64,000 nt of DNA, from assembly GCA_963717475.1 (NCBI GenBank), contig OY970337.1, forward strand, positions 2,356,001-2,420,000, given 5' to 3'. A program made the translations under genes and the position numbers. This DNA is from AC-32 sp963717475. Its GTDB lineage: Bacteria; Actinomycetota; Thermoleophilia; Gaiellales; Gaiellaceae. The stretch's first letter is position 1. Each line of letters begins with the position of its first letter. This document shows positions 15,744 through 24,512 of this stretch, one piece after another. The notes under the pieces are model-generated. The model saw nothing but the letters and a program-made list of their open reading frames with translations, searched no databases and had not been told where the DNA came from.

Positions 15744-16754
15744 GTGAGCGCTGACGGCGTCGTCGACATCACGATTCTCGGAGCCGGCCCCGTCGGGCTC
15801 TCGGCCGCGTACTACGCGGGCCATCGCGACGCGTCGGTCAGGATCGTCGAGAGCCTCGAGCAGCTCGGCGGCCAGGTCGCGGCGGTCTACCCGGAGAAGC
15901 ACGTCTACGACGTCGCCGGCCACCCGAAGATCCAGGGGACGAAGCTCGTCGAGCTCTGTGCCGAGCAGGGTCTCCAGTACGGCGCCGAGGTCCGGCTGGG
16001 CGAGGAGGTGCAGACCCTCGAGCGCGTCAGCCAGGACGGCGAGGAGCTGCTGGCGGTCGGCACCGACAAGGGCGGCCCGTACCTGTCGCGGGCGCTCATC
16101 ATCACCGCCGGCCACGGCGCCTTCGAGCCGCGCAAGCTCGGGGTGGAGGGGATCGACGAGTGGGAGGGCAAGGGCCTGCACTACTTCGTCCGCGAGAAGG
16201 CCGTCTTCGCCGAGAAGACCTGCGTGATCGTGGGCGGCGGCGACTCGGCGCTCGACTGGACGCTCGGCCTGCAGGACACGGCCAAGCATCCGATCGCGCT
16301 GGTTCACCGGCGCGATGCGTTCCGGGCGCTCGAGACGTCGGTCAACGAGGCTCGCGCGCTCGAAGGCGAGGGCCGCGTCCGGATCATGACGCCCTGCGAG
16401 ATTCGCGACGTCCAGGGCGACGGCTGGATCGAGTCGGTCACGATCGAGAACACCAAGACCGGCGAGAGCGAGGAAGTGCCCTGCCAGGCCTTGATCACGC
16501 TTCTCGGCTTCCACTCACACCTCGGCGCAATCGCGGACTGGGGCCTCGAGCTCGAAGGCAAGCGCCAGATCAGGATCGACCCGACCACCTGCCAGACGAC
16601 GCTGCCGGGCGTCTACGCCGCGGGGGACGTCGCCGGCTACCCCGGCAAGATCACGCTGATCACGATCGGCATGGGCGAGGCCGCGATCGCGGCGAACAAT
16701 GCGGTGGCCGAGATCCGCGGCGAGAAGGTCCAGCCGAAGTACTCGACCGACTAG
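15744..16754 (+). CDS. Thioredoxin-reductase-like ferredoxin-NADP reductase
   Basis: 336 residues. FAD-binding GxGxxG motif ILGAGPVGLSAAYYAG near residue 10, NAD(P)-binding VIVGGGDSALDW near 162, and the C-terminal FAD motif GVYAAGDVAGYPGKITLI near 293. The CxxC redox pair of true thioredoxin reductases is absent, which points to the TrxR-like ferredoxin-NADP+ oxidoreductase family. GTG at 15744 lies 7 nt after TAGCAT (15731-15736), a leaderless arrangement. It probably exchanges electrons between NADPH and ferredoxin; the partner ferredoxin is not in the window. Confidence 0.88.
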   Translation: MSADGVVDITILGAGPVGLSAAYYAGHRDASVRIVESLEQLGGQVAAVYPEKHVYDVAGHPKIQGTKLVELCAEQGLQYGAEVRLGEEVQTLERVSQDGEELLAVGTDKGGPYLSRALIITAGHGAFEPRKLGVEGIDEWEGKGLHYFVREKAVFAEKTCVIVGGGDSALDWTLGLQDTAKHPIALVHRRDAFRALETSVNEARALEGEGRVRIMTPCEIRDVQGDGWIESVTIENTKTGESEEVPCQALITLLGFHSHLGAIADWGLELEGKRQIRIDPTTCQTTLPGVYAAGDVAGYPGKITLITIGMGEAAIAANNAVAEIRGEKVQPKYSTD

Positions 16755-16806
16755 CCGTCCTCGTTCGGGGGTCGTCCCTCAGCGAGGGTGGGCCGATGTC
16801 GGTGAG

Positions 16807-17004
16807 ATGGCATCGCTCCGCGTCGAGTGCCTCCGCTGCGGCGAAGTCCGCGCCCTTCAGGCGGAGAAAGAGCGACGCTTCGACGCAGGGGAGTGCCCGC
16901 GCTGCACGTACGTCGGTTGGGCCACCTGCGAGGACGTGAACGAGGTCACGCGCACGGCTCTACGCGAGCGCCCGCTCGAGCGTCGCCGGCTCCGCATCGC
17001 CTGA
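16807..17004 (+). CDS. Small zinc-ribbon protein
   Basis: 65 residues with two CxxC knuckles, CLRCGEV near residue 9 and CPRCTYVGW near 30, spaced as in a single zinc ribbon. The rest is charged and ends in a basic tail. The ATG at 16807 keeps both knuckles and excludes an Arg/Ser-rich upstream frame that is overlap with the reductase gene. The stop overlaps the region of the fumC -10 box. Function unknown; a nucleic-acid or protein-binding adaptor is a guess. Confidence 0.65.
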   Translation: MASLRVECLRCGEVRALQAEKERRFDAGECPRCTYVGWATCEDVNEVTRTALRERPLERRRLRIA

Positions 17005-17018
17005 GTAGACTCGGTTTC

Positions 17019-18365
17019 GTGGCAAGCACCGAGCAGCGCGAGCTGTGGGGCGCGGAGACGCGCAAGGCCGTGGAGAACTTTCCGGTCAGCGGCGAGCCGA
17101 TCCCGGCAGCCGTGGCGCGCTGGCTCGGGCGGATCAAGGCCGCCGCTGCGCGCGTGAACGCGGAGCTCGAGCTCCTCGACGCGGACAAGGCCGAGCGCAT
17201 CGCCGCCGCCGCCGACCGCGTCGCCAACGGCGAGCTCGACGACCAGTTCCCGATCGACGTCTTCCAGACCGGCTCGGGCACCTCGTCGAACATGAACGCG
17301 AACGAGGTGATCGCCGCCCTCGCCGGTGACGACGTCCACGCGAACGACGACGTGAACATGGGCCAGTCGTCGAACGACGTCTTCCCCTCCGCGGTCCACC
17401 TGGCCGCGCTCGGAGAGATCTCCTCGGGACTGCTGCCGGCCCTCGAGCAGCTGGCGGAGTCGCTGGAGGCGAAGGCACGCGAGTTCGACGACGTGGTCAA
17501 GTCGGGCCGCACGCACTGGATGGATGCCGTCCCCGTCACGCTCGGCCAGGAGTTCGGCGGCTACGCAGCACAGGTCCGGCAAGGCGTCGAGCGCGTCCGC
17601 GACGCGCTGCCGCGGCTCGGTCGGATCCCGCTCGGCGGGACCGCGACCGGTACCGGCCTGAACACGCATCCGGAGTTCGCGGACCGGGTGCGCGCCCGGC
17701 TCCGGGAGGACACCGGGCTCGAGATCTCCGCGCCCGCGGATCCGTTCGAGTCCCAGGCCGCGCGCGACGGGCTCGTCGAGGCCTCGGGTGCGCTGAAGAC
17801 GGTCGCCGTCTCGCTGACGAAGATCGCGAACGACATCCGCTTCATGGGGTCGGGCCCGAGGGCCGGCCTCGCCGAGATCGCCCTCCCCGAGCTCCAGAAG
17901 GGCAGCTCGATCATGCCCGGCAAGGTGAACCCCGTCATTCCCGAGGTCGTGACGCAGGTCGCCGCGCAGGTGATCGGCAACGACGCCGCGATCACCGTAG
18001 GCGGGATGCAGGGGCACTTCGAGCTGAACGTCTTCGTGCCGCTGCTCGCCCGGAACCTGCTCGACTCGATCCGGCTGCTCGCGAGCGCGTCGCGGCTCTT
18101 CGCGGAGAAGTGCGTCGACGGGATCGAGGCGAACCGTGAGACCTGCCAGCGCTACGCCGAGCTGACCCTGTCGGCGGCGACCGCGCTCAACCCGTACATC
18201 GGCTACGACAAGGCGACGGAGATCGTGAAAGAGGCCGCGAGCTCCGGGAAGTCGCTGCGCGAGGTCGCGCGCGAGCAGGGCGTCGAGGAGTCCGTCCTCG
18301 ACGAGGCGCTCGACTACCGCAAGATGGCCCAACCACACAAGGACGCGTCACACCTGAACGAGTGA
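17019..18365 (+). CDS. fumC: Fumarate hydratase class II
   Basis: 448 residues, fumarase/aspartase superfamily, interconverting fumarate and malate in the TCA cycle. Family signatures: TGSGTSSNMNANEVI near residue 85, SGRTHWMDAVPVTLGQEFGGY near 165, and the catalytic-loop motif GSSIMPGKVNPVIPE near 300. The N-terminus ELWGAETRKAVENFPVSGEP is FumC-like, favouring fumarase over aspartase. GTG at 17019 is 7 nt after TAGACT (17006-17011), which overlaps the end of the preceding gene, so a leaderless transcript is likely. Confidence 0.93.
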   Translation: MASTEQRELWGAETRKAVENFPVSGEPIPAAVARWLGRIKAAAARVNAELELLDADKAERIAAAADRVANGELDDQFPIDVFQTGSGTSSNMNANEVIAALAGDDVHANDDVNMGQSSNDVFPSAVHLAALGEISSGLLPALEQLAESLEAKAREFDDVVKSGRTHWMDAVPVTLGQEFGGYAAQVRQGVERVRDALPRLGRIPLGGTATGTGLNTHPEFADRVRARLREDTGLEISAPADPFESQAARDGLVEASGALKTVAVSLTKIANDIRFMGSGPRAGLAEIALPELQKGSSIMPGKVNPVIPEVVTQVAAQVIGNDAAITVGGMQGHFELNVFVPLLARNLLDSIRLLASASRLFAEKCVDGIEANRETCQRYAELTLSAATALNPYIGYDKATEIVKEAASSGKSLREVAREQGVEESVLDEALDYRKMAQPHKDASHLNE

Positions 18366-18385
18366 TGTAGAGGATCCGCTACATC
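18364..18385. repeat. 22-bp near-perfect palindrome between fumC and protease
   Basis: GATGTAG (18364-18370), AGGATCCG centre, CTACATC (18379-18385). Only the A/G pair flanking the central GGATCC is mismatched. It overlaps the fumC stop codon and lies 19 nt before the protease GTG, a position suited to an operator for the secreted protease or a weak transcription stop. No T-run follows. Confidence 0.45.
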
Positions 18386-18403
18386 TCCGACGCCTGTCGG
18401 GAG

Positions 18404-19168
18404 GTGAAGCGGCCCACACTTCTCCTGTCGGCTACCTGTGTAGCCGTACTCGCGATCGCGGCTCCCGCGAGCGCGGTCCAGTTCGGCCAGCCCGACGGCA
18501 ACGCGCACCCGCAGGTCGGGCTCGTGCTCTTCTACGACGCCGCCGGGAACCCCCTCTCTCGCTGCACGGGGACGCTGCTCTCGCCGACGGTGCTCCTGAC
18601 CGCCGCCCACTGCACCTACGGGATGGCTTCGGCGCAGGTCTGGTTCTCTCCCGGCCCGATCACCGCCGCGAGCGGCTACCCGTTCACGGGTGGCGCCTCG
18701 TTCGGGCGGCCTTACACGCATCCGCTCTTCGACAACTTTGCGTCGTCCCCGGCGAACTACGACCTCGGCGTCGTCGTCCTCGACACGCCGCAGCCCGGCC
18801 CGTACGCCTCGCTCGCTCCTGTCGGGACGCTGAGCAAGAACGACCAGCTCGATCTCATCGGGTACGGCCTGCAGGACGCGCTGCCGCCGACGATCACGGC
18901 TGAGCGGACGCGCTACGCCGGCCAGGCGAAGGTCACGAACCTCGTCAACTCCCACACCGACGGCTTCAACGTCCAGATCAGCGCGAGCCCCGGCACGGGC
19001 GGCGCGGTCTGCTACGGCGATTCGGGCGGCCCCGACTTCCTCGCGGGCACGCTCCAGGTCACCGCGGTCAACTCGCTCGTGCAGAGCAAGTTCTGCATGG
19101 GCGCGGCCTTCTCGTACCGCGTCGACACTGCCGACTCGCGGGCCTTCATCACCAGCTTTTTGCACTAG
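18404..19168 (+). CDS. Secreted trypsin-like serine protease (S1 family)
   Basis: 254 residues with an N-terminal signal peptide (basic KRPTLLL, hydrophobic core, ASA cleavage near 25). The catalytic triad is complete: His in LLTAAHCTYG near 65, Asp in NYDLGVVVLD near 120, and Ser in CYGDSGGPDF near 205. Cysteine positions allow the usual disulfides. The GTG start has GGGAGG immediately upstream, so the exact start is uncertain. It begins a block of exported proteins and probably acts outside the cell; the substrate is unknown. Confidence 0.85.
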   Translation: MKRPTLLLSATCVAVLAIAAPASAVQFGQPDGNAHPQVGLVLFYDAAGNPLSRCTGTLLSPTVLLTAAHCTYGMASAQVWFSPGPITAASGYPFTGGASFGRPYTHPLFDNFASSPANYDLGVVVLDTPQPGPYASLAPVGTLSKNDQLDLIGYGLQDALPPTITAERTRYAGQAKVTNLVNSHTDGFNVQISASPGTGGAVCYGDSGGPDFLAGTLQVTAVNSLVQSKFCMGAAFSYRVDTADSRAFITSFLH

Positions 19169-19257
19169 CCGGACGCATACTTCGCACTCCGTTTGGCAAT
19201 ATCGCCCCCGATACGGGCGGCCCGCCAGGGGGCGTCCAGTGAGGAAAGGGGGAAGAG

Positions 19258-21282
19258 TTGCGAAGACATCTCTTCGCCGTGCTGTTGGCGGCTCTGGTGG
19301 GGTCCCTCCTCTTCGGGGGGATCGCAGCAGGGTCGAAGCGCGTGCGTCCGGTGGTCCACAAGAGCGTGCTCGTGCAGGCTGCGCTCGGCAAGGCCCATGC
19401 CGCGTCGATTCCGGTCCACGTCCGCCAAAACGGGCGCGTCGTGACGGTCGAACGGAAGCTGCCGTACTTCTCGGCGGGAATGCTGCAGTCGGTCTACGGC
19501 AGCATCGAGCCGGGCGAGAAGGGCGACGAGCTCAAGGACCCGGGCGCGAAGTACCAGATCCAGGGTCACGGGTCGCCGGGCGGCAGGACCCTCGGCTGCG
19601 GTAATCGCGACAGCCGCGGGAACGTCCGCGTGAACCAGGACTGCACCTACCGCCGCCAGGCGGAAGAGGACATCACCTACAACCCGACCGACCCGAACAA
19701 CCTCGTCGCGGGTCAGAACGACAGCCGGGTCGGCTTCAACCAGTGCGGGATCGACTGGTCGACGAACAACGGCTCCCAGTGGGGCGACATGCTCCCGCCG
19801 TTCCGGCAGCGGTTCAACGACCCCGAGGACATGGGGCCGACCGCGGACAACCCGAACGACAACTCGATCGGCCACGATCCCGGCGACTTCCACACGTACG
19901 ACGCCGCCAGCGATCCGGCGAATGCGGTGGACGCCTACGGCAACGCCTACTACAGCTGCGTCGTCTTCCAGGCCGTCGCCGATTTCGCGTCGGGCGTATT
20001 CGTCACGCAGTCACCGAGACAGGCCAAGGGCTCGTTCTACTACAACGTCCCGTCGCCGCCGTCGAAGATGTTCATGGCGGTCGAGGACAACAGCATCGAG
20101 ATCGAGCACGACAAGAACATGATCTCGGCCGACCGCTATCGGCAGAGCCCGAACGCCGGCAACGTCTACCTGACGTGGACGGTCTTCAGGTTCAGCCCGA
20201 ACTGCGGACACCCGCCGACCGGTGACGAGAACTTCTGCTCGTCGCCGATCTTCGGGACGATGTCCACCGACGGCGGCCAGTCGTGGTCGACGCCCGAGGA
20301 GATCAGCGGCACCGCTCCGGGCCTCTGCTTCTTCGGCGACTTCTTCGACCCGGGCCGCAACCCGAGCGACTGCGACTTCGACCAGGGCTCGTACTCGGTC
20401 GCGCTGCCGAACGGTGACCTCCAGGTCATCTACAACAACGGCAACACCGCGCCGAACAACCCGAACGCGCAAACGCTCGGCGTGCACTGCAGTCCCACCG
20501 GCAGCTCGACCGACGGCACCGCGCACCTGAACTGCGCGACGCCGGTCAAGGTCGGCGACGACGTCGTCACCGGCGAGCCTGCGTGCGACTTCGGTCGCGG
20601 GCCCGAGGAGTGCATCCCGGGCGCCTACATCCGCACGAACGACTTCCCGCGGATCACGAAGGACAACACGCAGAACAACCACATCTACGCGACCTGGCAG
20701 GACTACCGCAACGGCGAGTTCGACATCCAGCTCGCGCAGTCGACCGACGGCGGTCTCACCTGGCACGAGGCGGGGACGGTCAACCCGGACGACGGGCTCG
20801 ACCACTACATGCCCGCCACCGACCAGAGCCCGCAGAACGGTCACGGGAACAGCGATCGCAACGGCGTGAGCTACTACCGCACGGCCAGGGTGCCGGGTGA
20901 GGACGCCGGCGGCGTCTTCTCGCTCGGCGACCCGGGTGTCGGCGAGGAGAACTCGGACTACGTCCTCGCCGGCGGTCGCGGAGACGGCACGCCGTACGAC
21001 TTCCGCGTCATCTCCCCGGTCTTCCCGCCGCCTGACGGGATCCAGACCGGCTTCAACGGCGACTACAGCGGCCTGACGGTCAATCGGGGTGAGCTCGCTC
21101 ACCCGATCTGGTCCGATACCCGCAACGTCAACCCGTTCCCGCTGAACGGCGTCACGCACGACGAGGACGTCTTCACGGACTCGGTCGGCCTCCCGAACGG
21201 CCACGGCCACGGCGGCCACGGCCACATCGGCAAGGCCAACAAGAACACGGCCAGGCACAGCAAGGCACGACGCAGGCGCTGA
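19258..21282 (+). CDS. Secreted Asp-box (BNR) beta-propeller protein
   Basis: 674 residues with a signal peptide (RRHLFAVLLAALVGSLLFGG). Asp-box motifs STNNGSQW near 168, STDGGQSW near 337 and STDGGLTW near 495 indicate a sialidase/BNR-type propeller. No sialidase active-site Arg-triad arrangement could be confirmed, so no enzyme activity is claimed. The C-terminus is a His/Gly-rich (GHGHGGHGHIG) and then strongly basic tail. TTG at 19258 has a GGGGG ribosome site. It shares style with the paralogous pair downstream and ends in a shared bidirectional terminator. Confidence 0.8.
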   Translation: MRRHLFAVLLAALVGSLLFGGIAAGSKRVRPVVHKSVLVQAALGKAHAASIPVHVRQNGRVVTVERKLPYFSAGMLQSVYGSIEPGEKGDELKDPGAKYQIQGHGSPGGRTLGCGNRDSRGNVRVNQDCTYRRQAEEDITYNPTDPNNLVAGQNDSRVGFNQCGIDWSTNNGSQWGDMLPPFRQRFNDPEDMGPTADNPNDNSIGHDPGDFHTYDAASDPANAVDAYGNAYYSCVVFQAVADFASGVFVTQSPRQAKGSFYYNVPSPPSKMFMAVEDNSIEIEHDKNMISADRYRQSPNAGNVYLTWTVFRFSPNCGHPPTGDENFCSSPIFGTMSTDGGQSWSTPEEISGTAPGLCFFGDFFDPGRNPSDCDFDQGSYSVALPNGDLQVIYNNGNTAPNNPNAQTLGVHCSPTGSSTDGTAHLNCATPVKVGDDVVTGEPACDFGRGPEECIPGAYIRTNDFPRITKDNTQNNHIYATWQDYRNGEFDIQLAQSTDGGLTWHEAGTVNPDDGLDHYMPATDQSPQNGHGNSDRNGVSYYRTARVPGEDAGGVFSLGDPGVGEENSDYVLAGGRGDGTPYDFRVISPVFPPPDGIQTGFNGDYSGLTVNRGELAHPIWSDTRNVNPFPLNGVTHDEDVFTDSVGLPNGHGHGGHGHIGKANKNTARHSKARRRR

Positions 21283-21302
21283 CGCAGCGTCTCGAGTGAC
21301 AG

Positions 21303-21332
21303 AAAGGGCCGCCTCTTCGGAGGCGGCCCTTT
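21303..21332. terminator. Bidirectional intrinsic terminator
   Basis: Perfect 13-bp stem AAAGGGCCGCCTC / GAGGCGGCCCTTT with a TTCG tetraloop. The A-run on one side and T-run on the other make it usable on both strands. It lies between two convergent BNR-protein genes. Confidence 0.85.
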
Positions 21333-21353
21333 CCGATCTCGGTGCAGCAGTCG

Positions 21354-24311
21354 CTACGGAAGCGTCAGCTGCCAGGCGCTGCGGCCATGCGTCGCGGCGT
21401 ACAGCTTGCGCGCGCTCGGCACGATCGTCAGGCCCGCAACCTCGACCTGCGGGAGGCCGGCGCCGGCCATCGTCCAGTCGGACGAGCCGGATGCCTTCCG
21501 CAGCACGCCGAAGTCGTTCGACGCGTAGAGGTCACCGGTGACGCCATCGAACGCGACATCCGTGGCCGGGAGGTCCGGGAAGGCGGTCGAACCGCTCCCG
21601 TCCAGGCTCGTCCACGTCGCGTCGGGAGACGCCATGTTGCCGTTGAAGGTCACGGAGAAAACGTGACCCGGCGTGGCCGGTGTCAGCGAGCTGTAGCTCG
21701 AGTACGAGATCCATGCGTGGTTCGGGTTCGCCGGGTCGATCGCGATGCCCGACACGAAGCGGCCTGGCGACGCTGTCGCCGACGCCTTGTTGTCTAGCCG
21801 GGCCAGGGTCACGGCCGTCGGATCTGACTCGTTTGCGTTCTTCGTGATGAAGACGCGTCCGGTCGTTGTCGCGGCCCACATCGTCCCAGTGTCCGAGGCC
21901 GTTCGCTCGACCGCCGCGACATTGCCGCCGTTGCGGCCGGTTCCGCGGTAATCCGAGGCACCGTTCGCGGTCAGGTTCGTCGCTCCGGCCGGCCCGATTT
22001 GAACGAAGTCACCGCAGGCCGGATCCGCGCCCGAGGTCGTGAACTCCGGACAGTTGGCTTCCAGGTACGCCGGGTCGCCGCCCCAGTCCTGGGTGCGCCA
22101 GACGCTCTGGGAGCCTTCGAAGATGGAGCCAGCGGCCGCCGGGTTCGGGTCGGCGATGATCGGCGCGTAAAACTGCGCGGACTCACCGCTGGCCACGATC
22201 GGACCCGACATGATCACCCACTTGGTCGGATCGCCGTTCTCGAAGTTCGCGTCATGGAAGTTCGCCGTGAACGAGTTGAACCGGTACGCGCTGTTCGAGA
22301 CGTTGAAGCCCGACTGGCCGCCGTCGCCGTAGACGATCTGCGGCCAGACGACCGCCGAGCCGGTGGTCTCGAACGTGCCGTTGTCCTGCGTGCCGCCCTG
22401 GAGGTGCTTCGGGTTGTCGGCCGCGACGGACAGGCTCATGAACTGAAGCGTCGAGAGCCCCTTGTTCATGTTGTAGAGGTACGTCGGGACCGACGAGAGC
22501 AGCTGCTGGCAGAGTGCCAGGTTCGCCCCGGTCAGGCCTCTGTAGTCGGTGCACTGCGACGAGATGTCGGCGAACTGACCGCTCGAGCGGGTCAGGCCGC
22601 CGTCACCGCCGAAGATCGCGGCGTCCGTGCCCGGGATCGCGACGATCGCGTGCGAGTCCGGATGCTGACCATTCGGCGCGACCGGGTTCGGCTGGCAGCA
22701 GCTGCCGGGCGGCGTGGGATCGGTGGTCGCGTCCCACGTCATGTCGGTGAACGAGGCCCCGGCGTCGGCCGAGCGGATGAACGCACGACCGTTGGTGGTG
22801 AACCCGTATGTCCCGTAGGAGTACGAGCCGCCGAGGTAGACGACGTCCGGCTGGCCCGGAGGCGAGTAGACGACGTTGTCGTACCAGCACTGCGCGGTGC
22901 AGTAGCCGATGTTCTGGCTCGTCGTCATGTCCGTGAACACCGGGCTCGCCGCGCGGGCGTCGTCGGTGCGATAGAAGCGAGCTCGGCTGGCGCCGGAGTC
23001 GCTCGACGTGCCGTCGCCGACGTACATCCGCGTGTTCCCATTCGGGAGCGGCTGCACCGAGAACTCGGTCCGGTCGGTGTTGAGCGTCGGGTTGAGCGCG
23101 GTCTTGATCTGCGTCCAGCTCCCCCCGTTGTCGGTGGAGCGCCAAACGCCGCCGTTGGTGTTGATCGGGGCGCGGTTGTTCTGCGGGAACGCCGACGCGT
23201 AGACCGTGCTCGAGTCGCTCGGATCGAGCGCGACCTTGGTCACACCGCGCGTCGAGCCGAAGCTCGACTGGATGATGCCCGCCTGGCCCGGCAGGGTCGG
23301 ATTCAGGCAGATCGCCTGCGCGTTCAGCAGCGTGAACGTCGCGCCGCCGTCCGTGGACTTCCAGAGGCCGTACGGCGGAAGCCCCGGAGCCAGCGAAACG
23401 ACGCCGCCGCTCAGGACCGACGAGACGCCGCGGACGCTGCGCGCCGAGGCGACGTAGATCGTGCTGCCGTTCACGACGATCGTCGAGATGGCGCGACCGT
23501 CGAAGGCCGGCCCGTTGTAGGCGGGCGCTGTCTGGATCCCGCCGGTGCCGACCGCAGCCGTGCAGTCGACGGTATCGGCCGGAACCGATGTCTGCGCAGC
23601 GAGCCTTGTCCAGGTGTCGCCGCCGTCCGTCGACTTGTACAGGCCGAGGCCCGACTCGGAGTCGACCGACGCGTTCGGCTCACCCGTGCCCGCGTAGAGC
23701 ACACCGTTCTGGTAGAGCAGCGTCCCGATCGCGTTCGTTGGAAGCGCGCCGGAGACGTACGTCCAGCCGGCCCCGTTGCCCGAGAGGGCATTGGTGGTGC
23801 GCCAGATGCCGCCGCCTGCGGCCGCCGCCCAGACGCGGCAGCGCGACTGGGAGCAGCTCGGGTCGACGGCGAGCGCCGTGATGCGGCCCGACGTCGTGTA
23901 GTCGGCGCCAGAGAACGTGAGGACGCCCGGGAAGTCCGCGTGGCTCGGGCCGGCGAGCGACCACTGGCTTCCGCGGCTTGGGCCTCGGGCGGCTCCGCGC
24001 GCCTTGACGCCTGCCCAGGCTGCCTGCGCGTGGAGCGTCAATTGGATCGGAATCGTGTTGGCGGGATACGCCTGGTTGGCGTAGTCCTGGGCCGCCGCCG
24101 AGGAGGGACCCTCCCCATCCGGCGACCGGTCCGACTCCCCGCGGTTGCCGACGACCTCCTGGGCCGCCAGCTTGCTGGCGAACACGTGAGCCTTGCTCGC
24201 GTGCGACGACCCGCTGGTCATCGCGAATACGAGCGTAAGGCCCGCTGCAAGCGCCACGACTGAGCCCACGATCAGGGCACGCGCCGAGCGCTTCTGCGTT
24301 GGTCTGTACAA
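21354..24311 (-). CDS. Large signal-anchored Asp-box (BNR/sortilin-like) protein
   Basis: 985 residues from TTG 24311 (AGGAAGG 5 nt upstream). A longer frame to 24359 exists but lacks a ribosome site. One hydrophobic segment near residues 12-33 is a signal peptide or anchor. At least four Asp-box motifs (STDGGDTW, STDGGATF, STDNGGSW, SADAGASF) and WRTTNAL-type strands indicate a ten-bladed Vps10/BNR-like propeller, as in photosystem-stability/sialidase-like proteins. It is clearly paralogous to the divergent gene at 24513 (shared FSGA...RITALAVDP and CRVWAAAAGGGIWRTTNAL versus CRLWAGVSGGGVWETDNAL). Role at the surface unknown. Confidence 0.8.
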   Translation of the reverse strand: MYRPTQKRSARALIVGSVVALAAGLTLVFAMTSGSSHASKAHVFASKLAAQEVVGNRGESDRSPDGEGPSSAAAQDYANQAYPANTIPIQLTLHAQAAWAGVKARGAARGPSRGSQWSLAGPSHADFPGVLTFSGADYTTSGRITALAVDPSCSQSRCRVWAAAAGGGIWRTTNALSGNGAGWTYVSGALPTNAIGTLLYQNGVLYAGTGEPNASVDSESGLGLYKSTDGGDTWTRLAAQTSVPADTVDCTAAVGTGGIQTAPAYNGPAFDGRAISTIVVNGSTIYVASARSVRGVSSVLSGGVVSLAPGLPPYGLWKSTDGGATFTLLNAQAICLNPTLPGQAGIIQSSFGSTRGVTKVALDPSDSSTVYASAFPQNNRAPINTNGGVWRSTDNGGSWTQIKTALNPTLNTDRTEFSVQPLPNGNTRMYVGDGTSSDSGASRARFYRTDDARAASPVFTDMTTSQNIGYCTAQCWYDNVVYSPPGQPDVVYLGGSYSYGTYGFTTNGRAFIRSADAGASFTDMTWDATTDPTPPGSCCQPNPVAPNGQHPDSHAIVAIPGTDAAIFGGDGGLTRSSGQFADISSQCTDYRGLTGANLALCQQLLSSVPTYLYNMNKGLSTLQFMSLSVAADNPKHLQGGTQDNGTFETTGSAVVWPQIVYGDGGQSGFNVSNSAYRFNSFTANFHDANFENGDPTKWVIMSGPIVASGESAQFYAPIIADPNPAAAGSIFEGSQSVWRTQDWGGDPAYLEANCPEFTTSGADPACGDFVQIGPAGATNLTANGASDYRGTGRNGGNVAAVERTASDTGTMWAATTTGRVFITKNANESDPTAVTLARLDNKASATASPGRFVSGIAIDPANPNHAWISYSSYSSLTPATPGHVFSVTFNGNMASPDATWTSLDGSGSTAFPDLPATDVAFDGVTGDLYASNDFGVLRKASGSSDWTMAGAGLPQVEVAGLTIVPSARKLYAATHGRSAWQLTLP

Positions 24312-24460
24312 GTTTGCCTTCCTCTCCCCAGTCGAGCGCGTTTGCGCCCTTTGGCTCAATCGCGAGCGATCCTAACACGCTCTCTGTGGTGAAATCGGAT
24401 CCGCGATCAGGGAGAGGGTCTTGCGTAACCGCTCACGCATCCGGGATCGACGGTTCTCGT

Positions 24461-24490
24461 TTGACAAACTGATGTAGGGAGCCATATAAG
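24461..24490 (+). promoter_or_regulatory. Strong SigA-type promoter of the BNR gene
   Basis: Consensus TTGACA (24461-24466), 18-nt spacer, TATAAG (24485-24490). The predicted start near 24497 gives a leader of about 16 nt to the ATG at 24513. This is the best -35/-10 match in the window. Confidence 0.7.
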
Positions 24491-24512
24491 ACCGGGGCTG
24501 CATCCGGGGTCT

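Noticed and set aside
24311..24359. TTG at 24359 as start of the minus-strand BNR protein
   Set aside because: No ribosome site there; AGGAAGG precedes TTG 24311, just before the signal segment.
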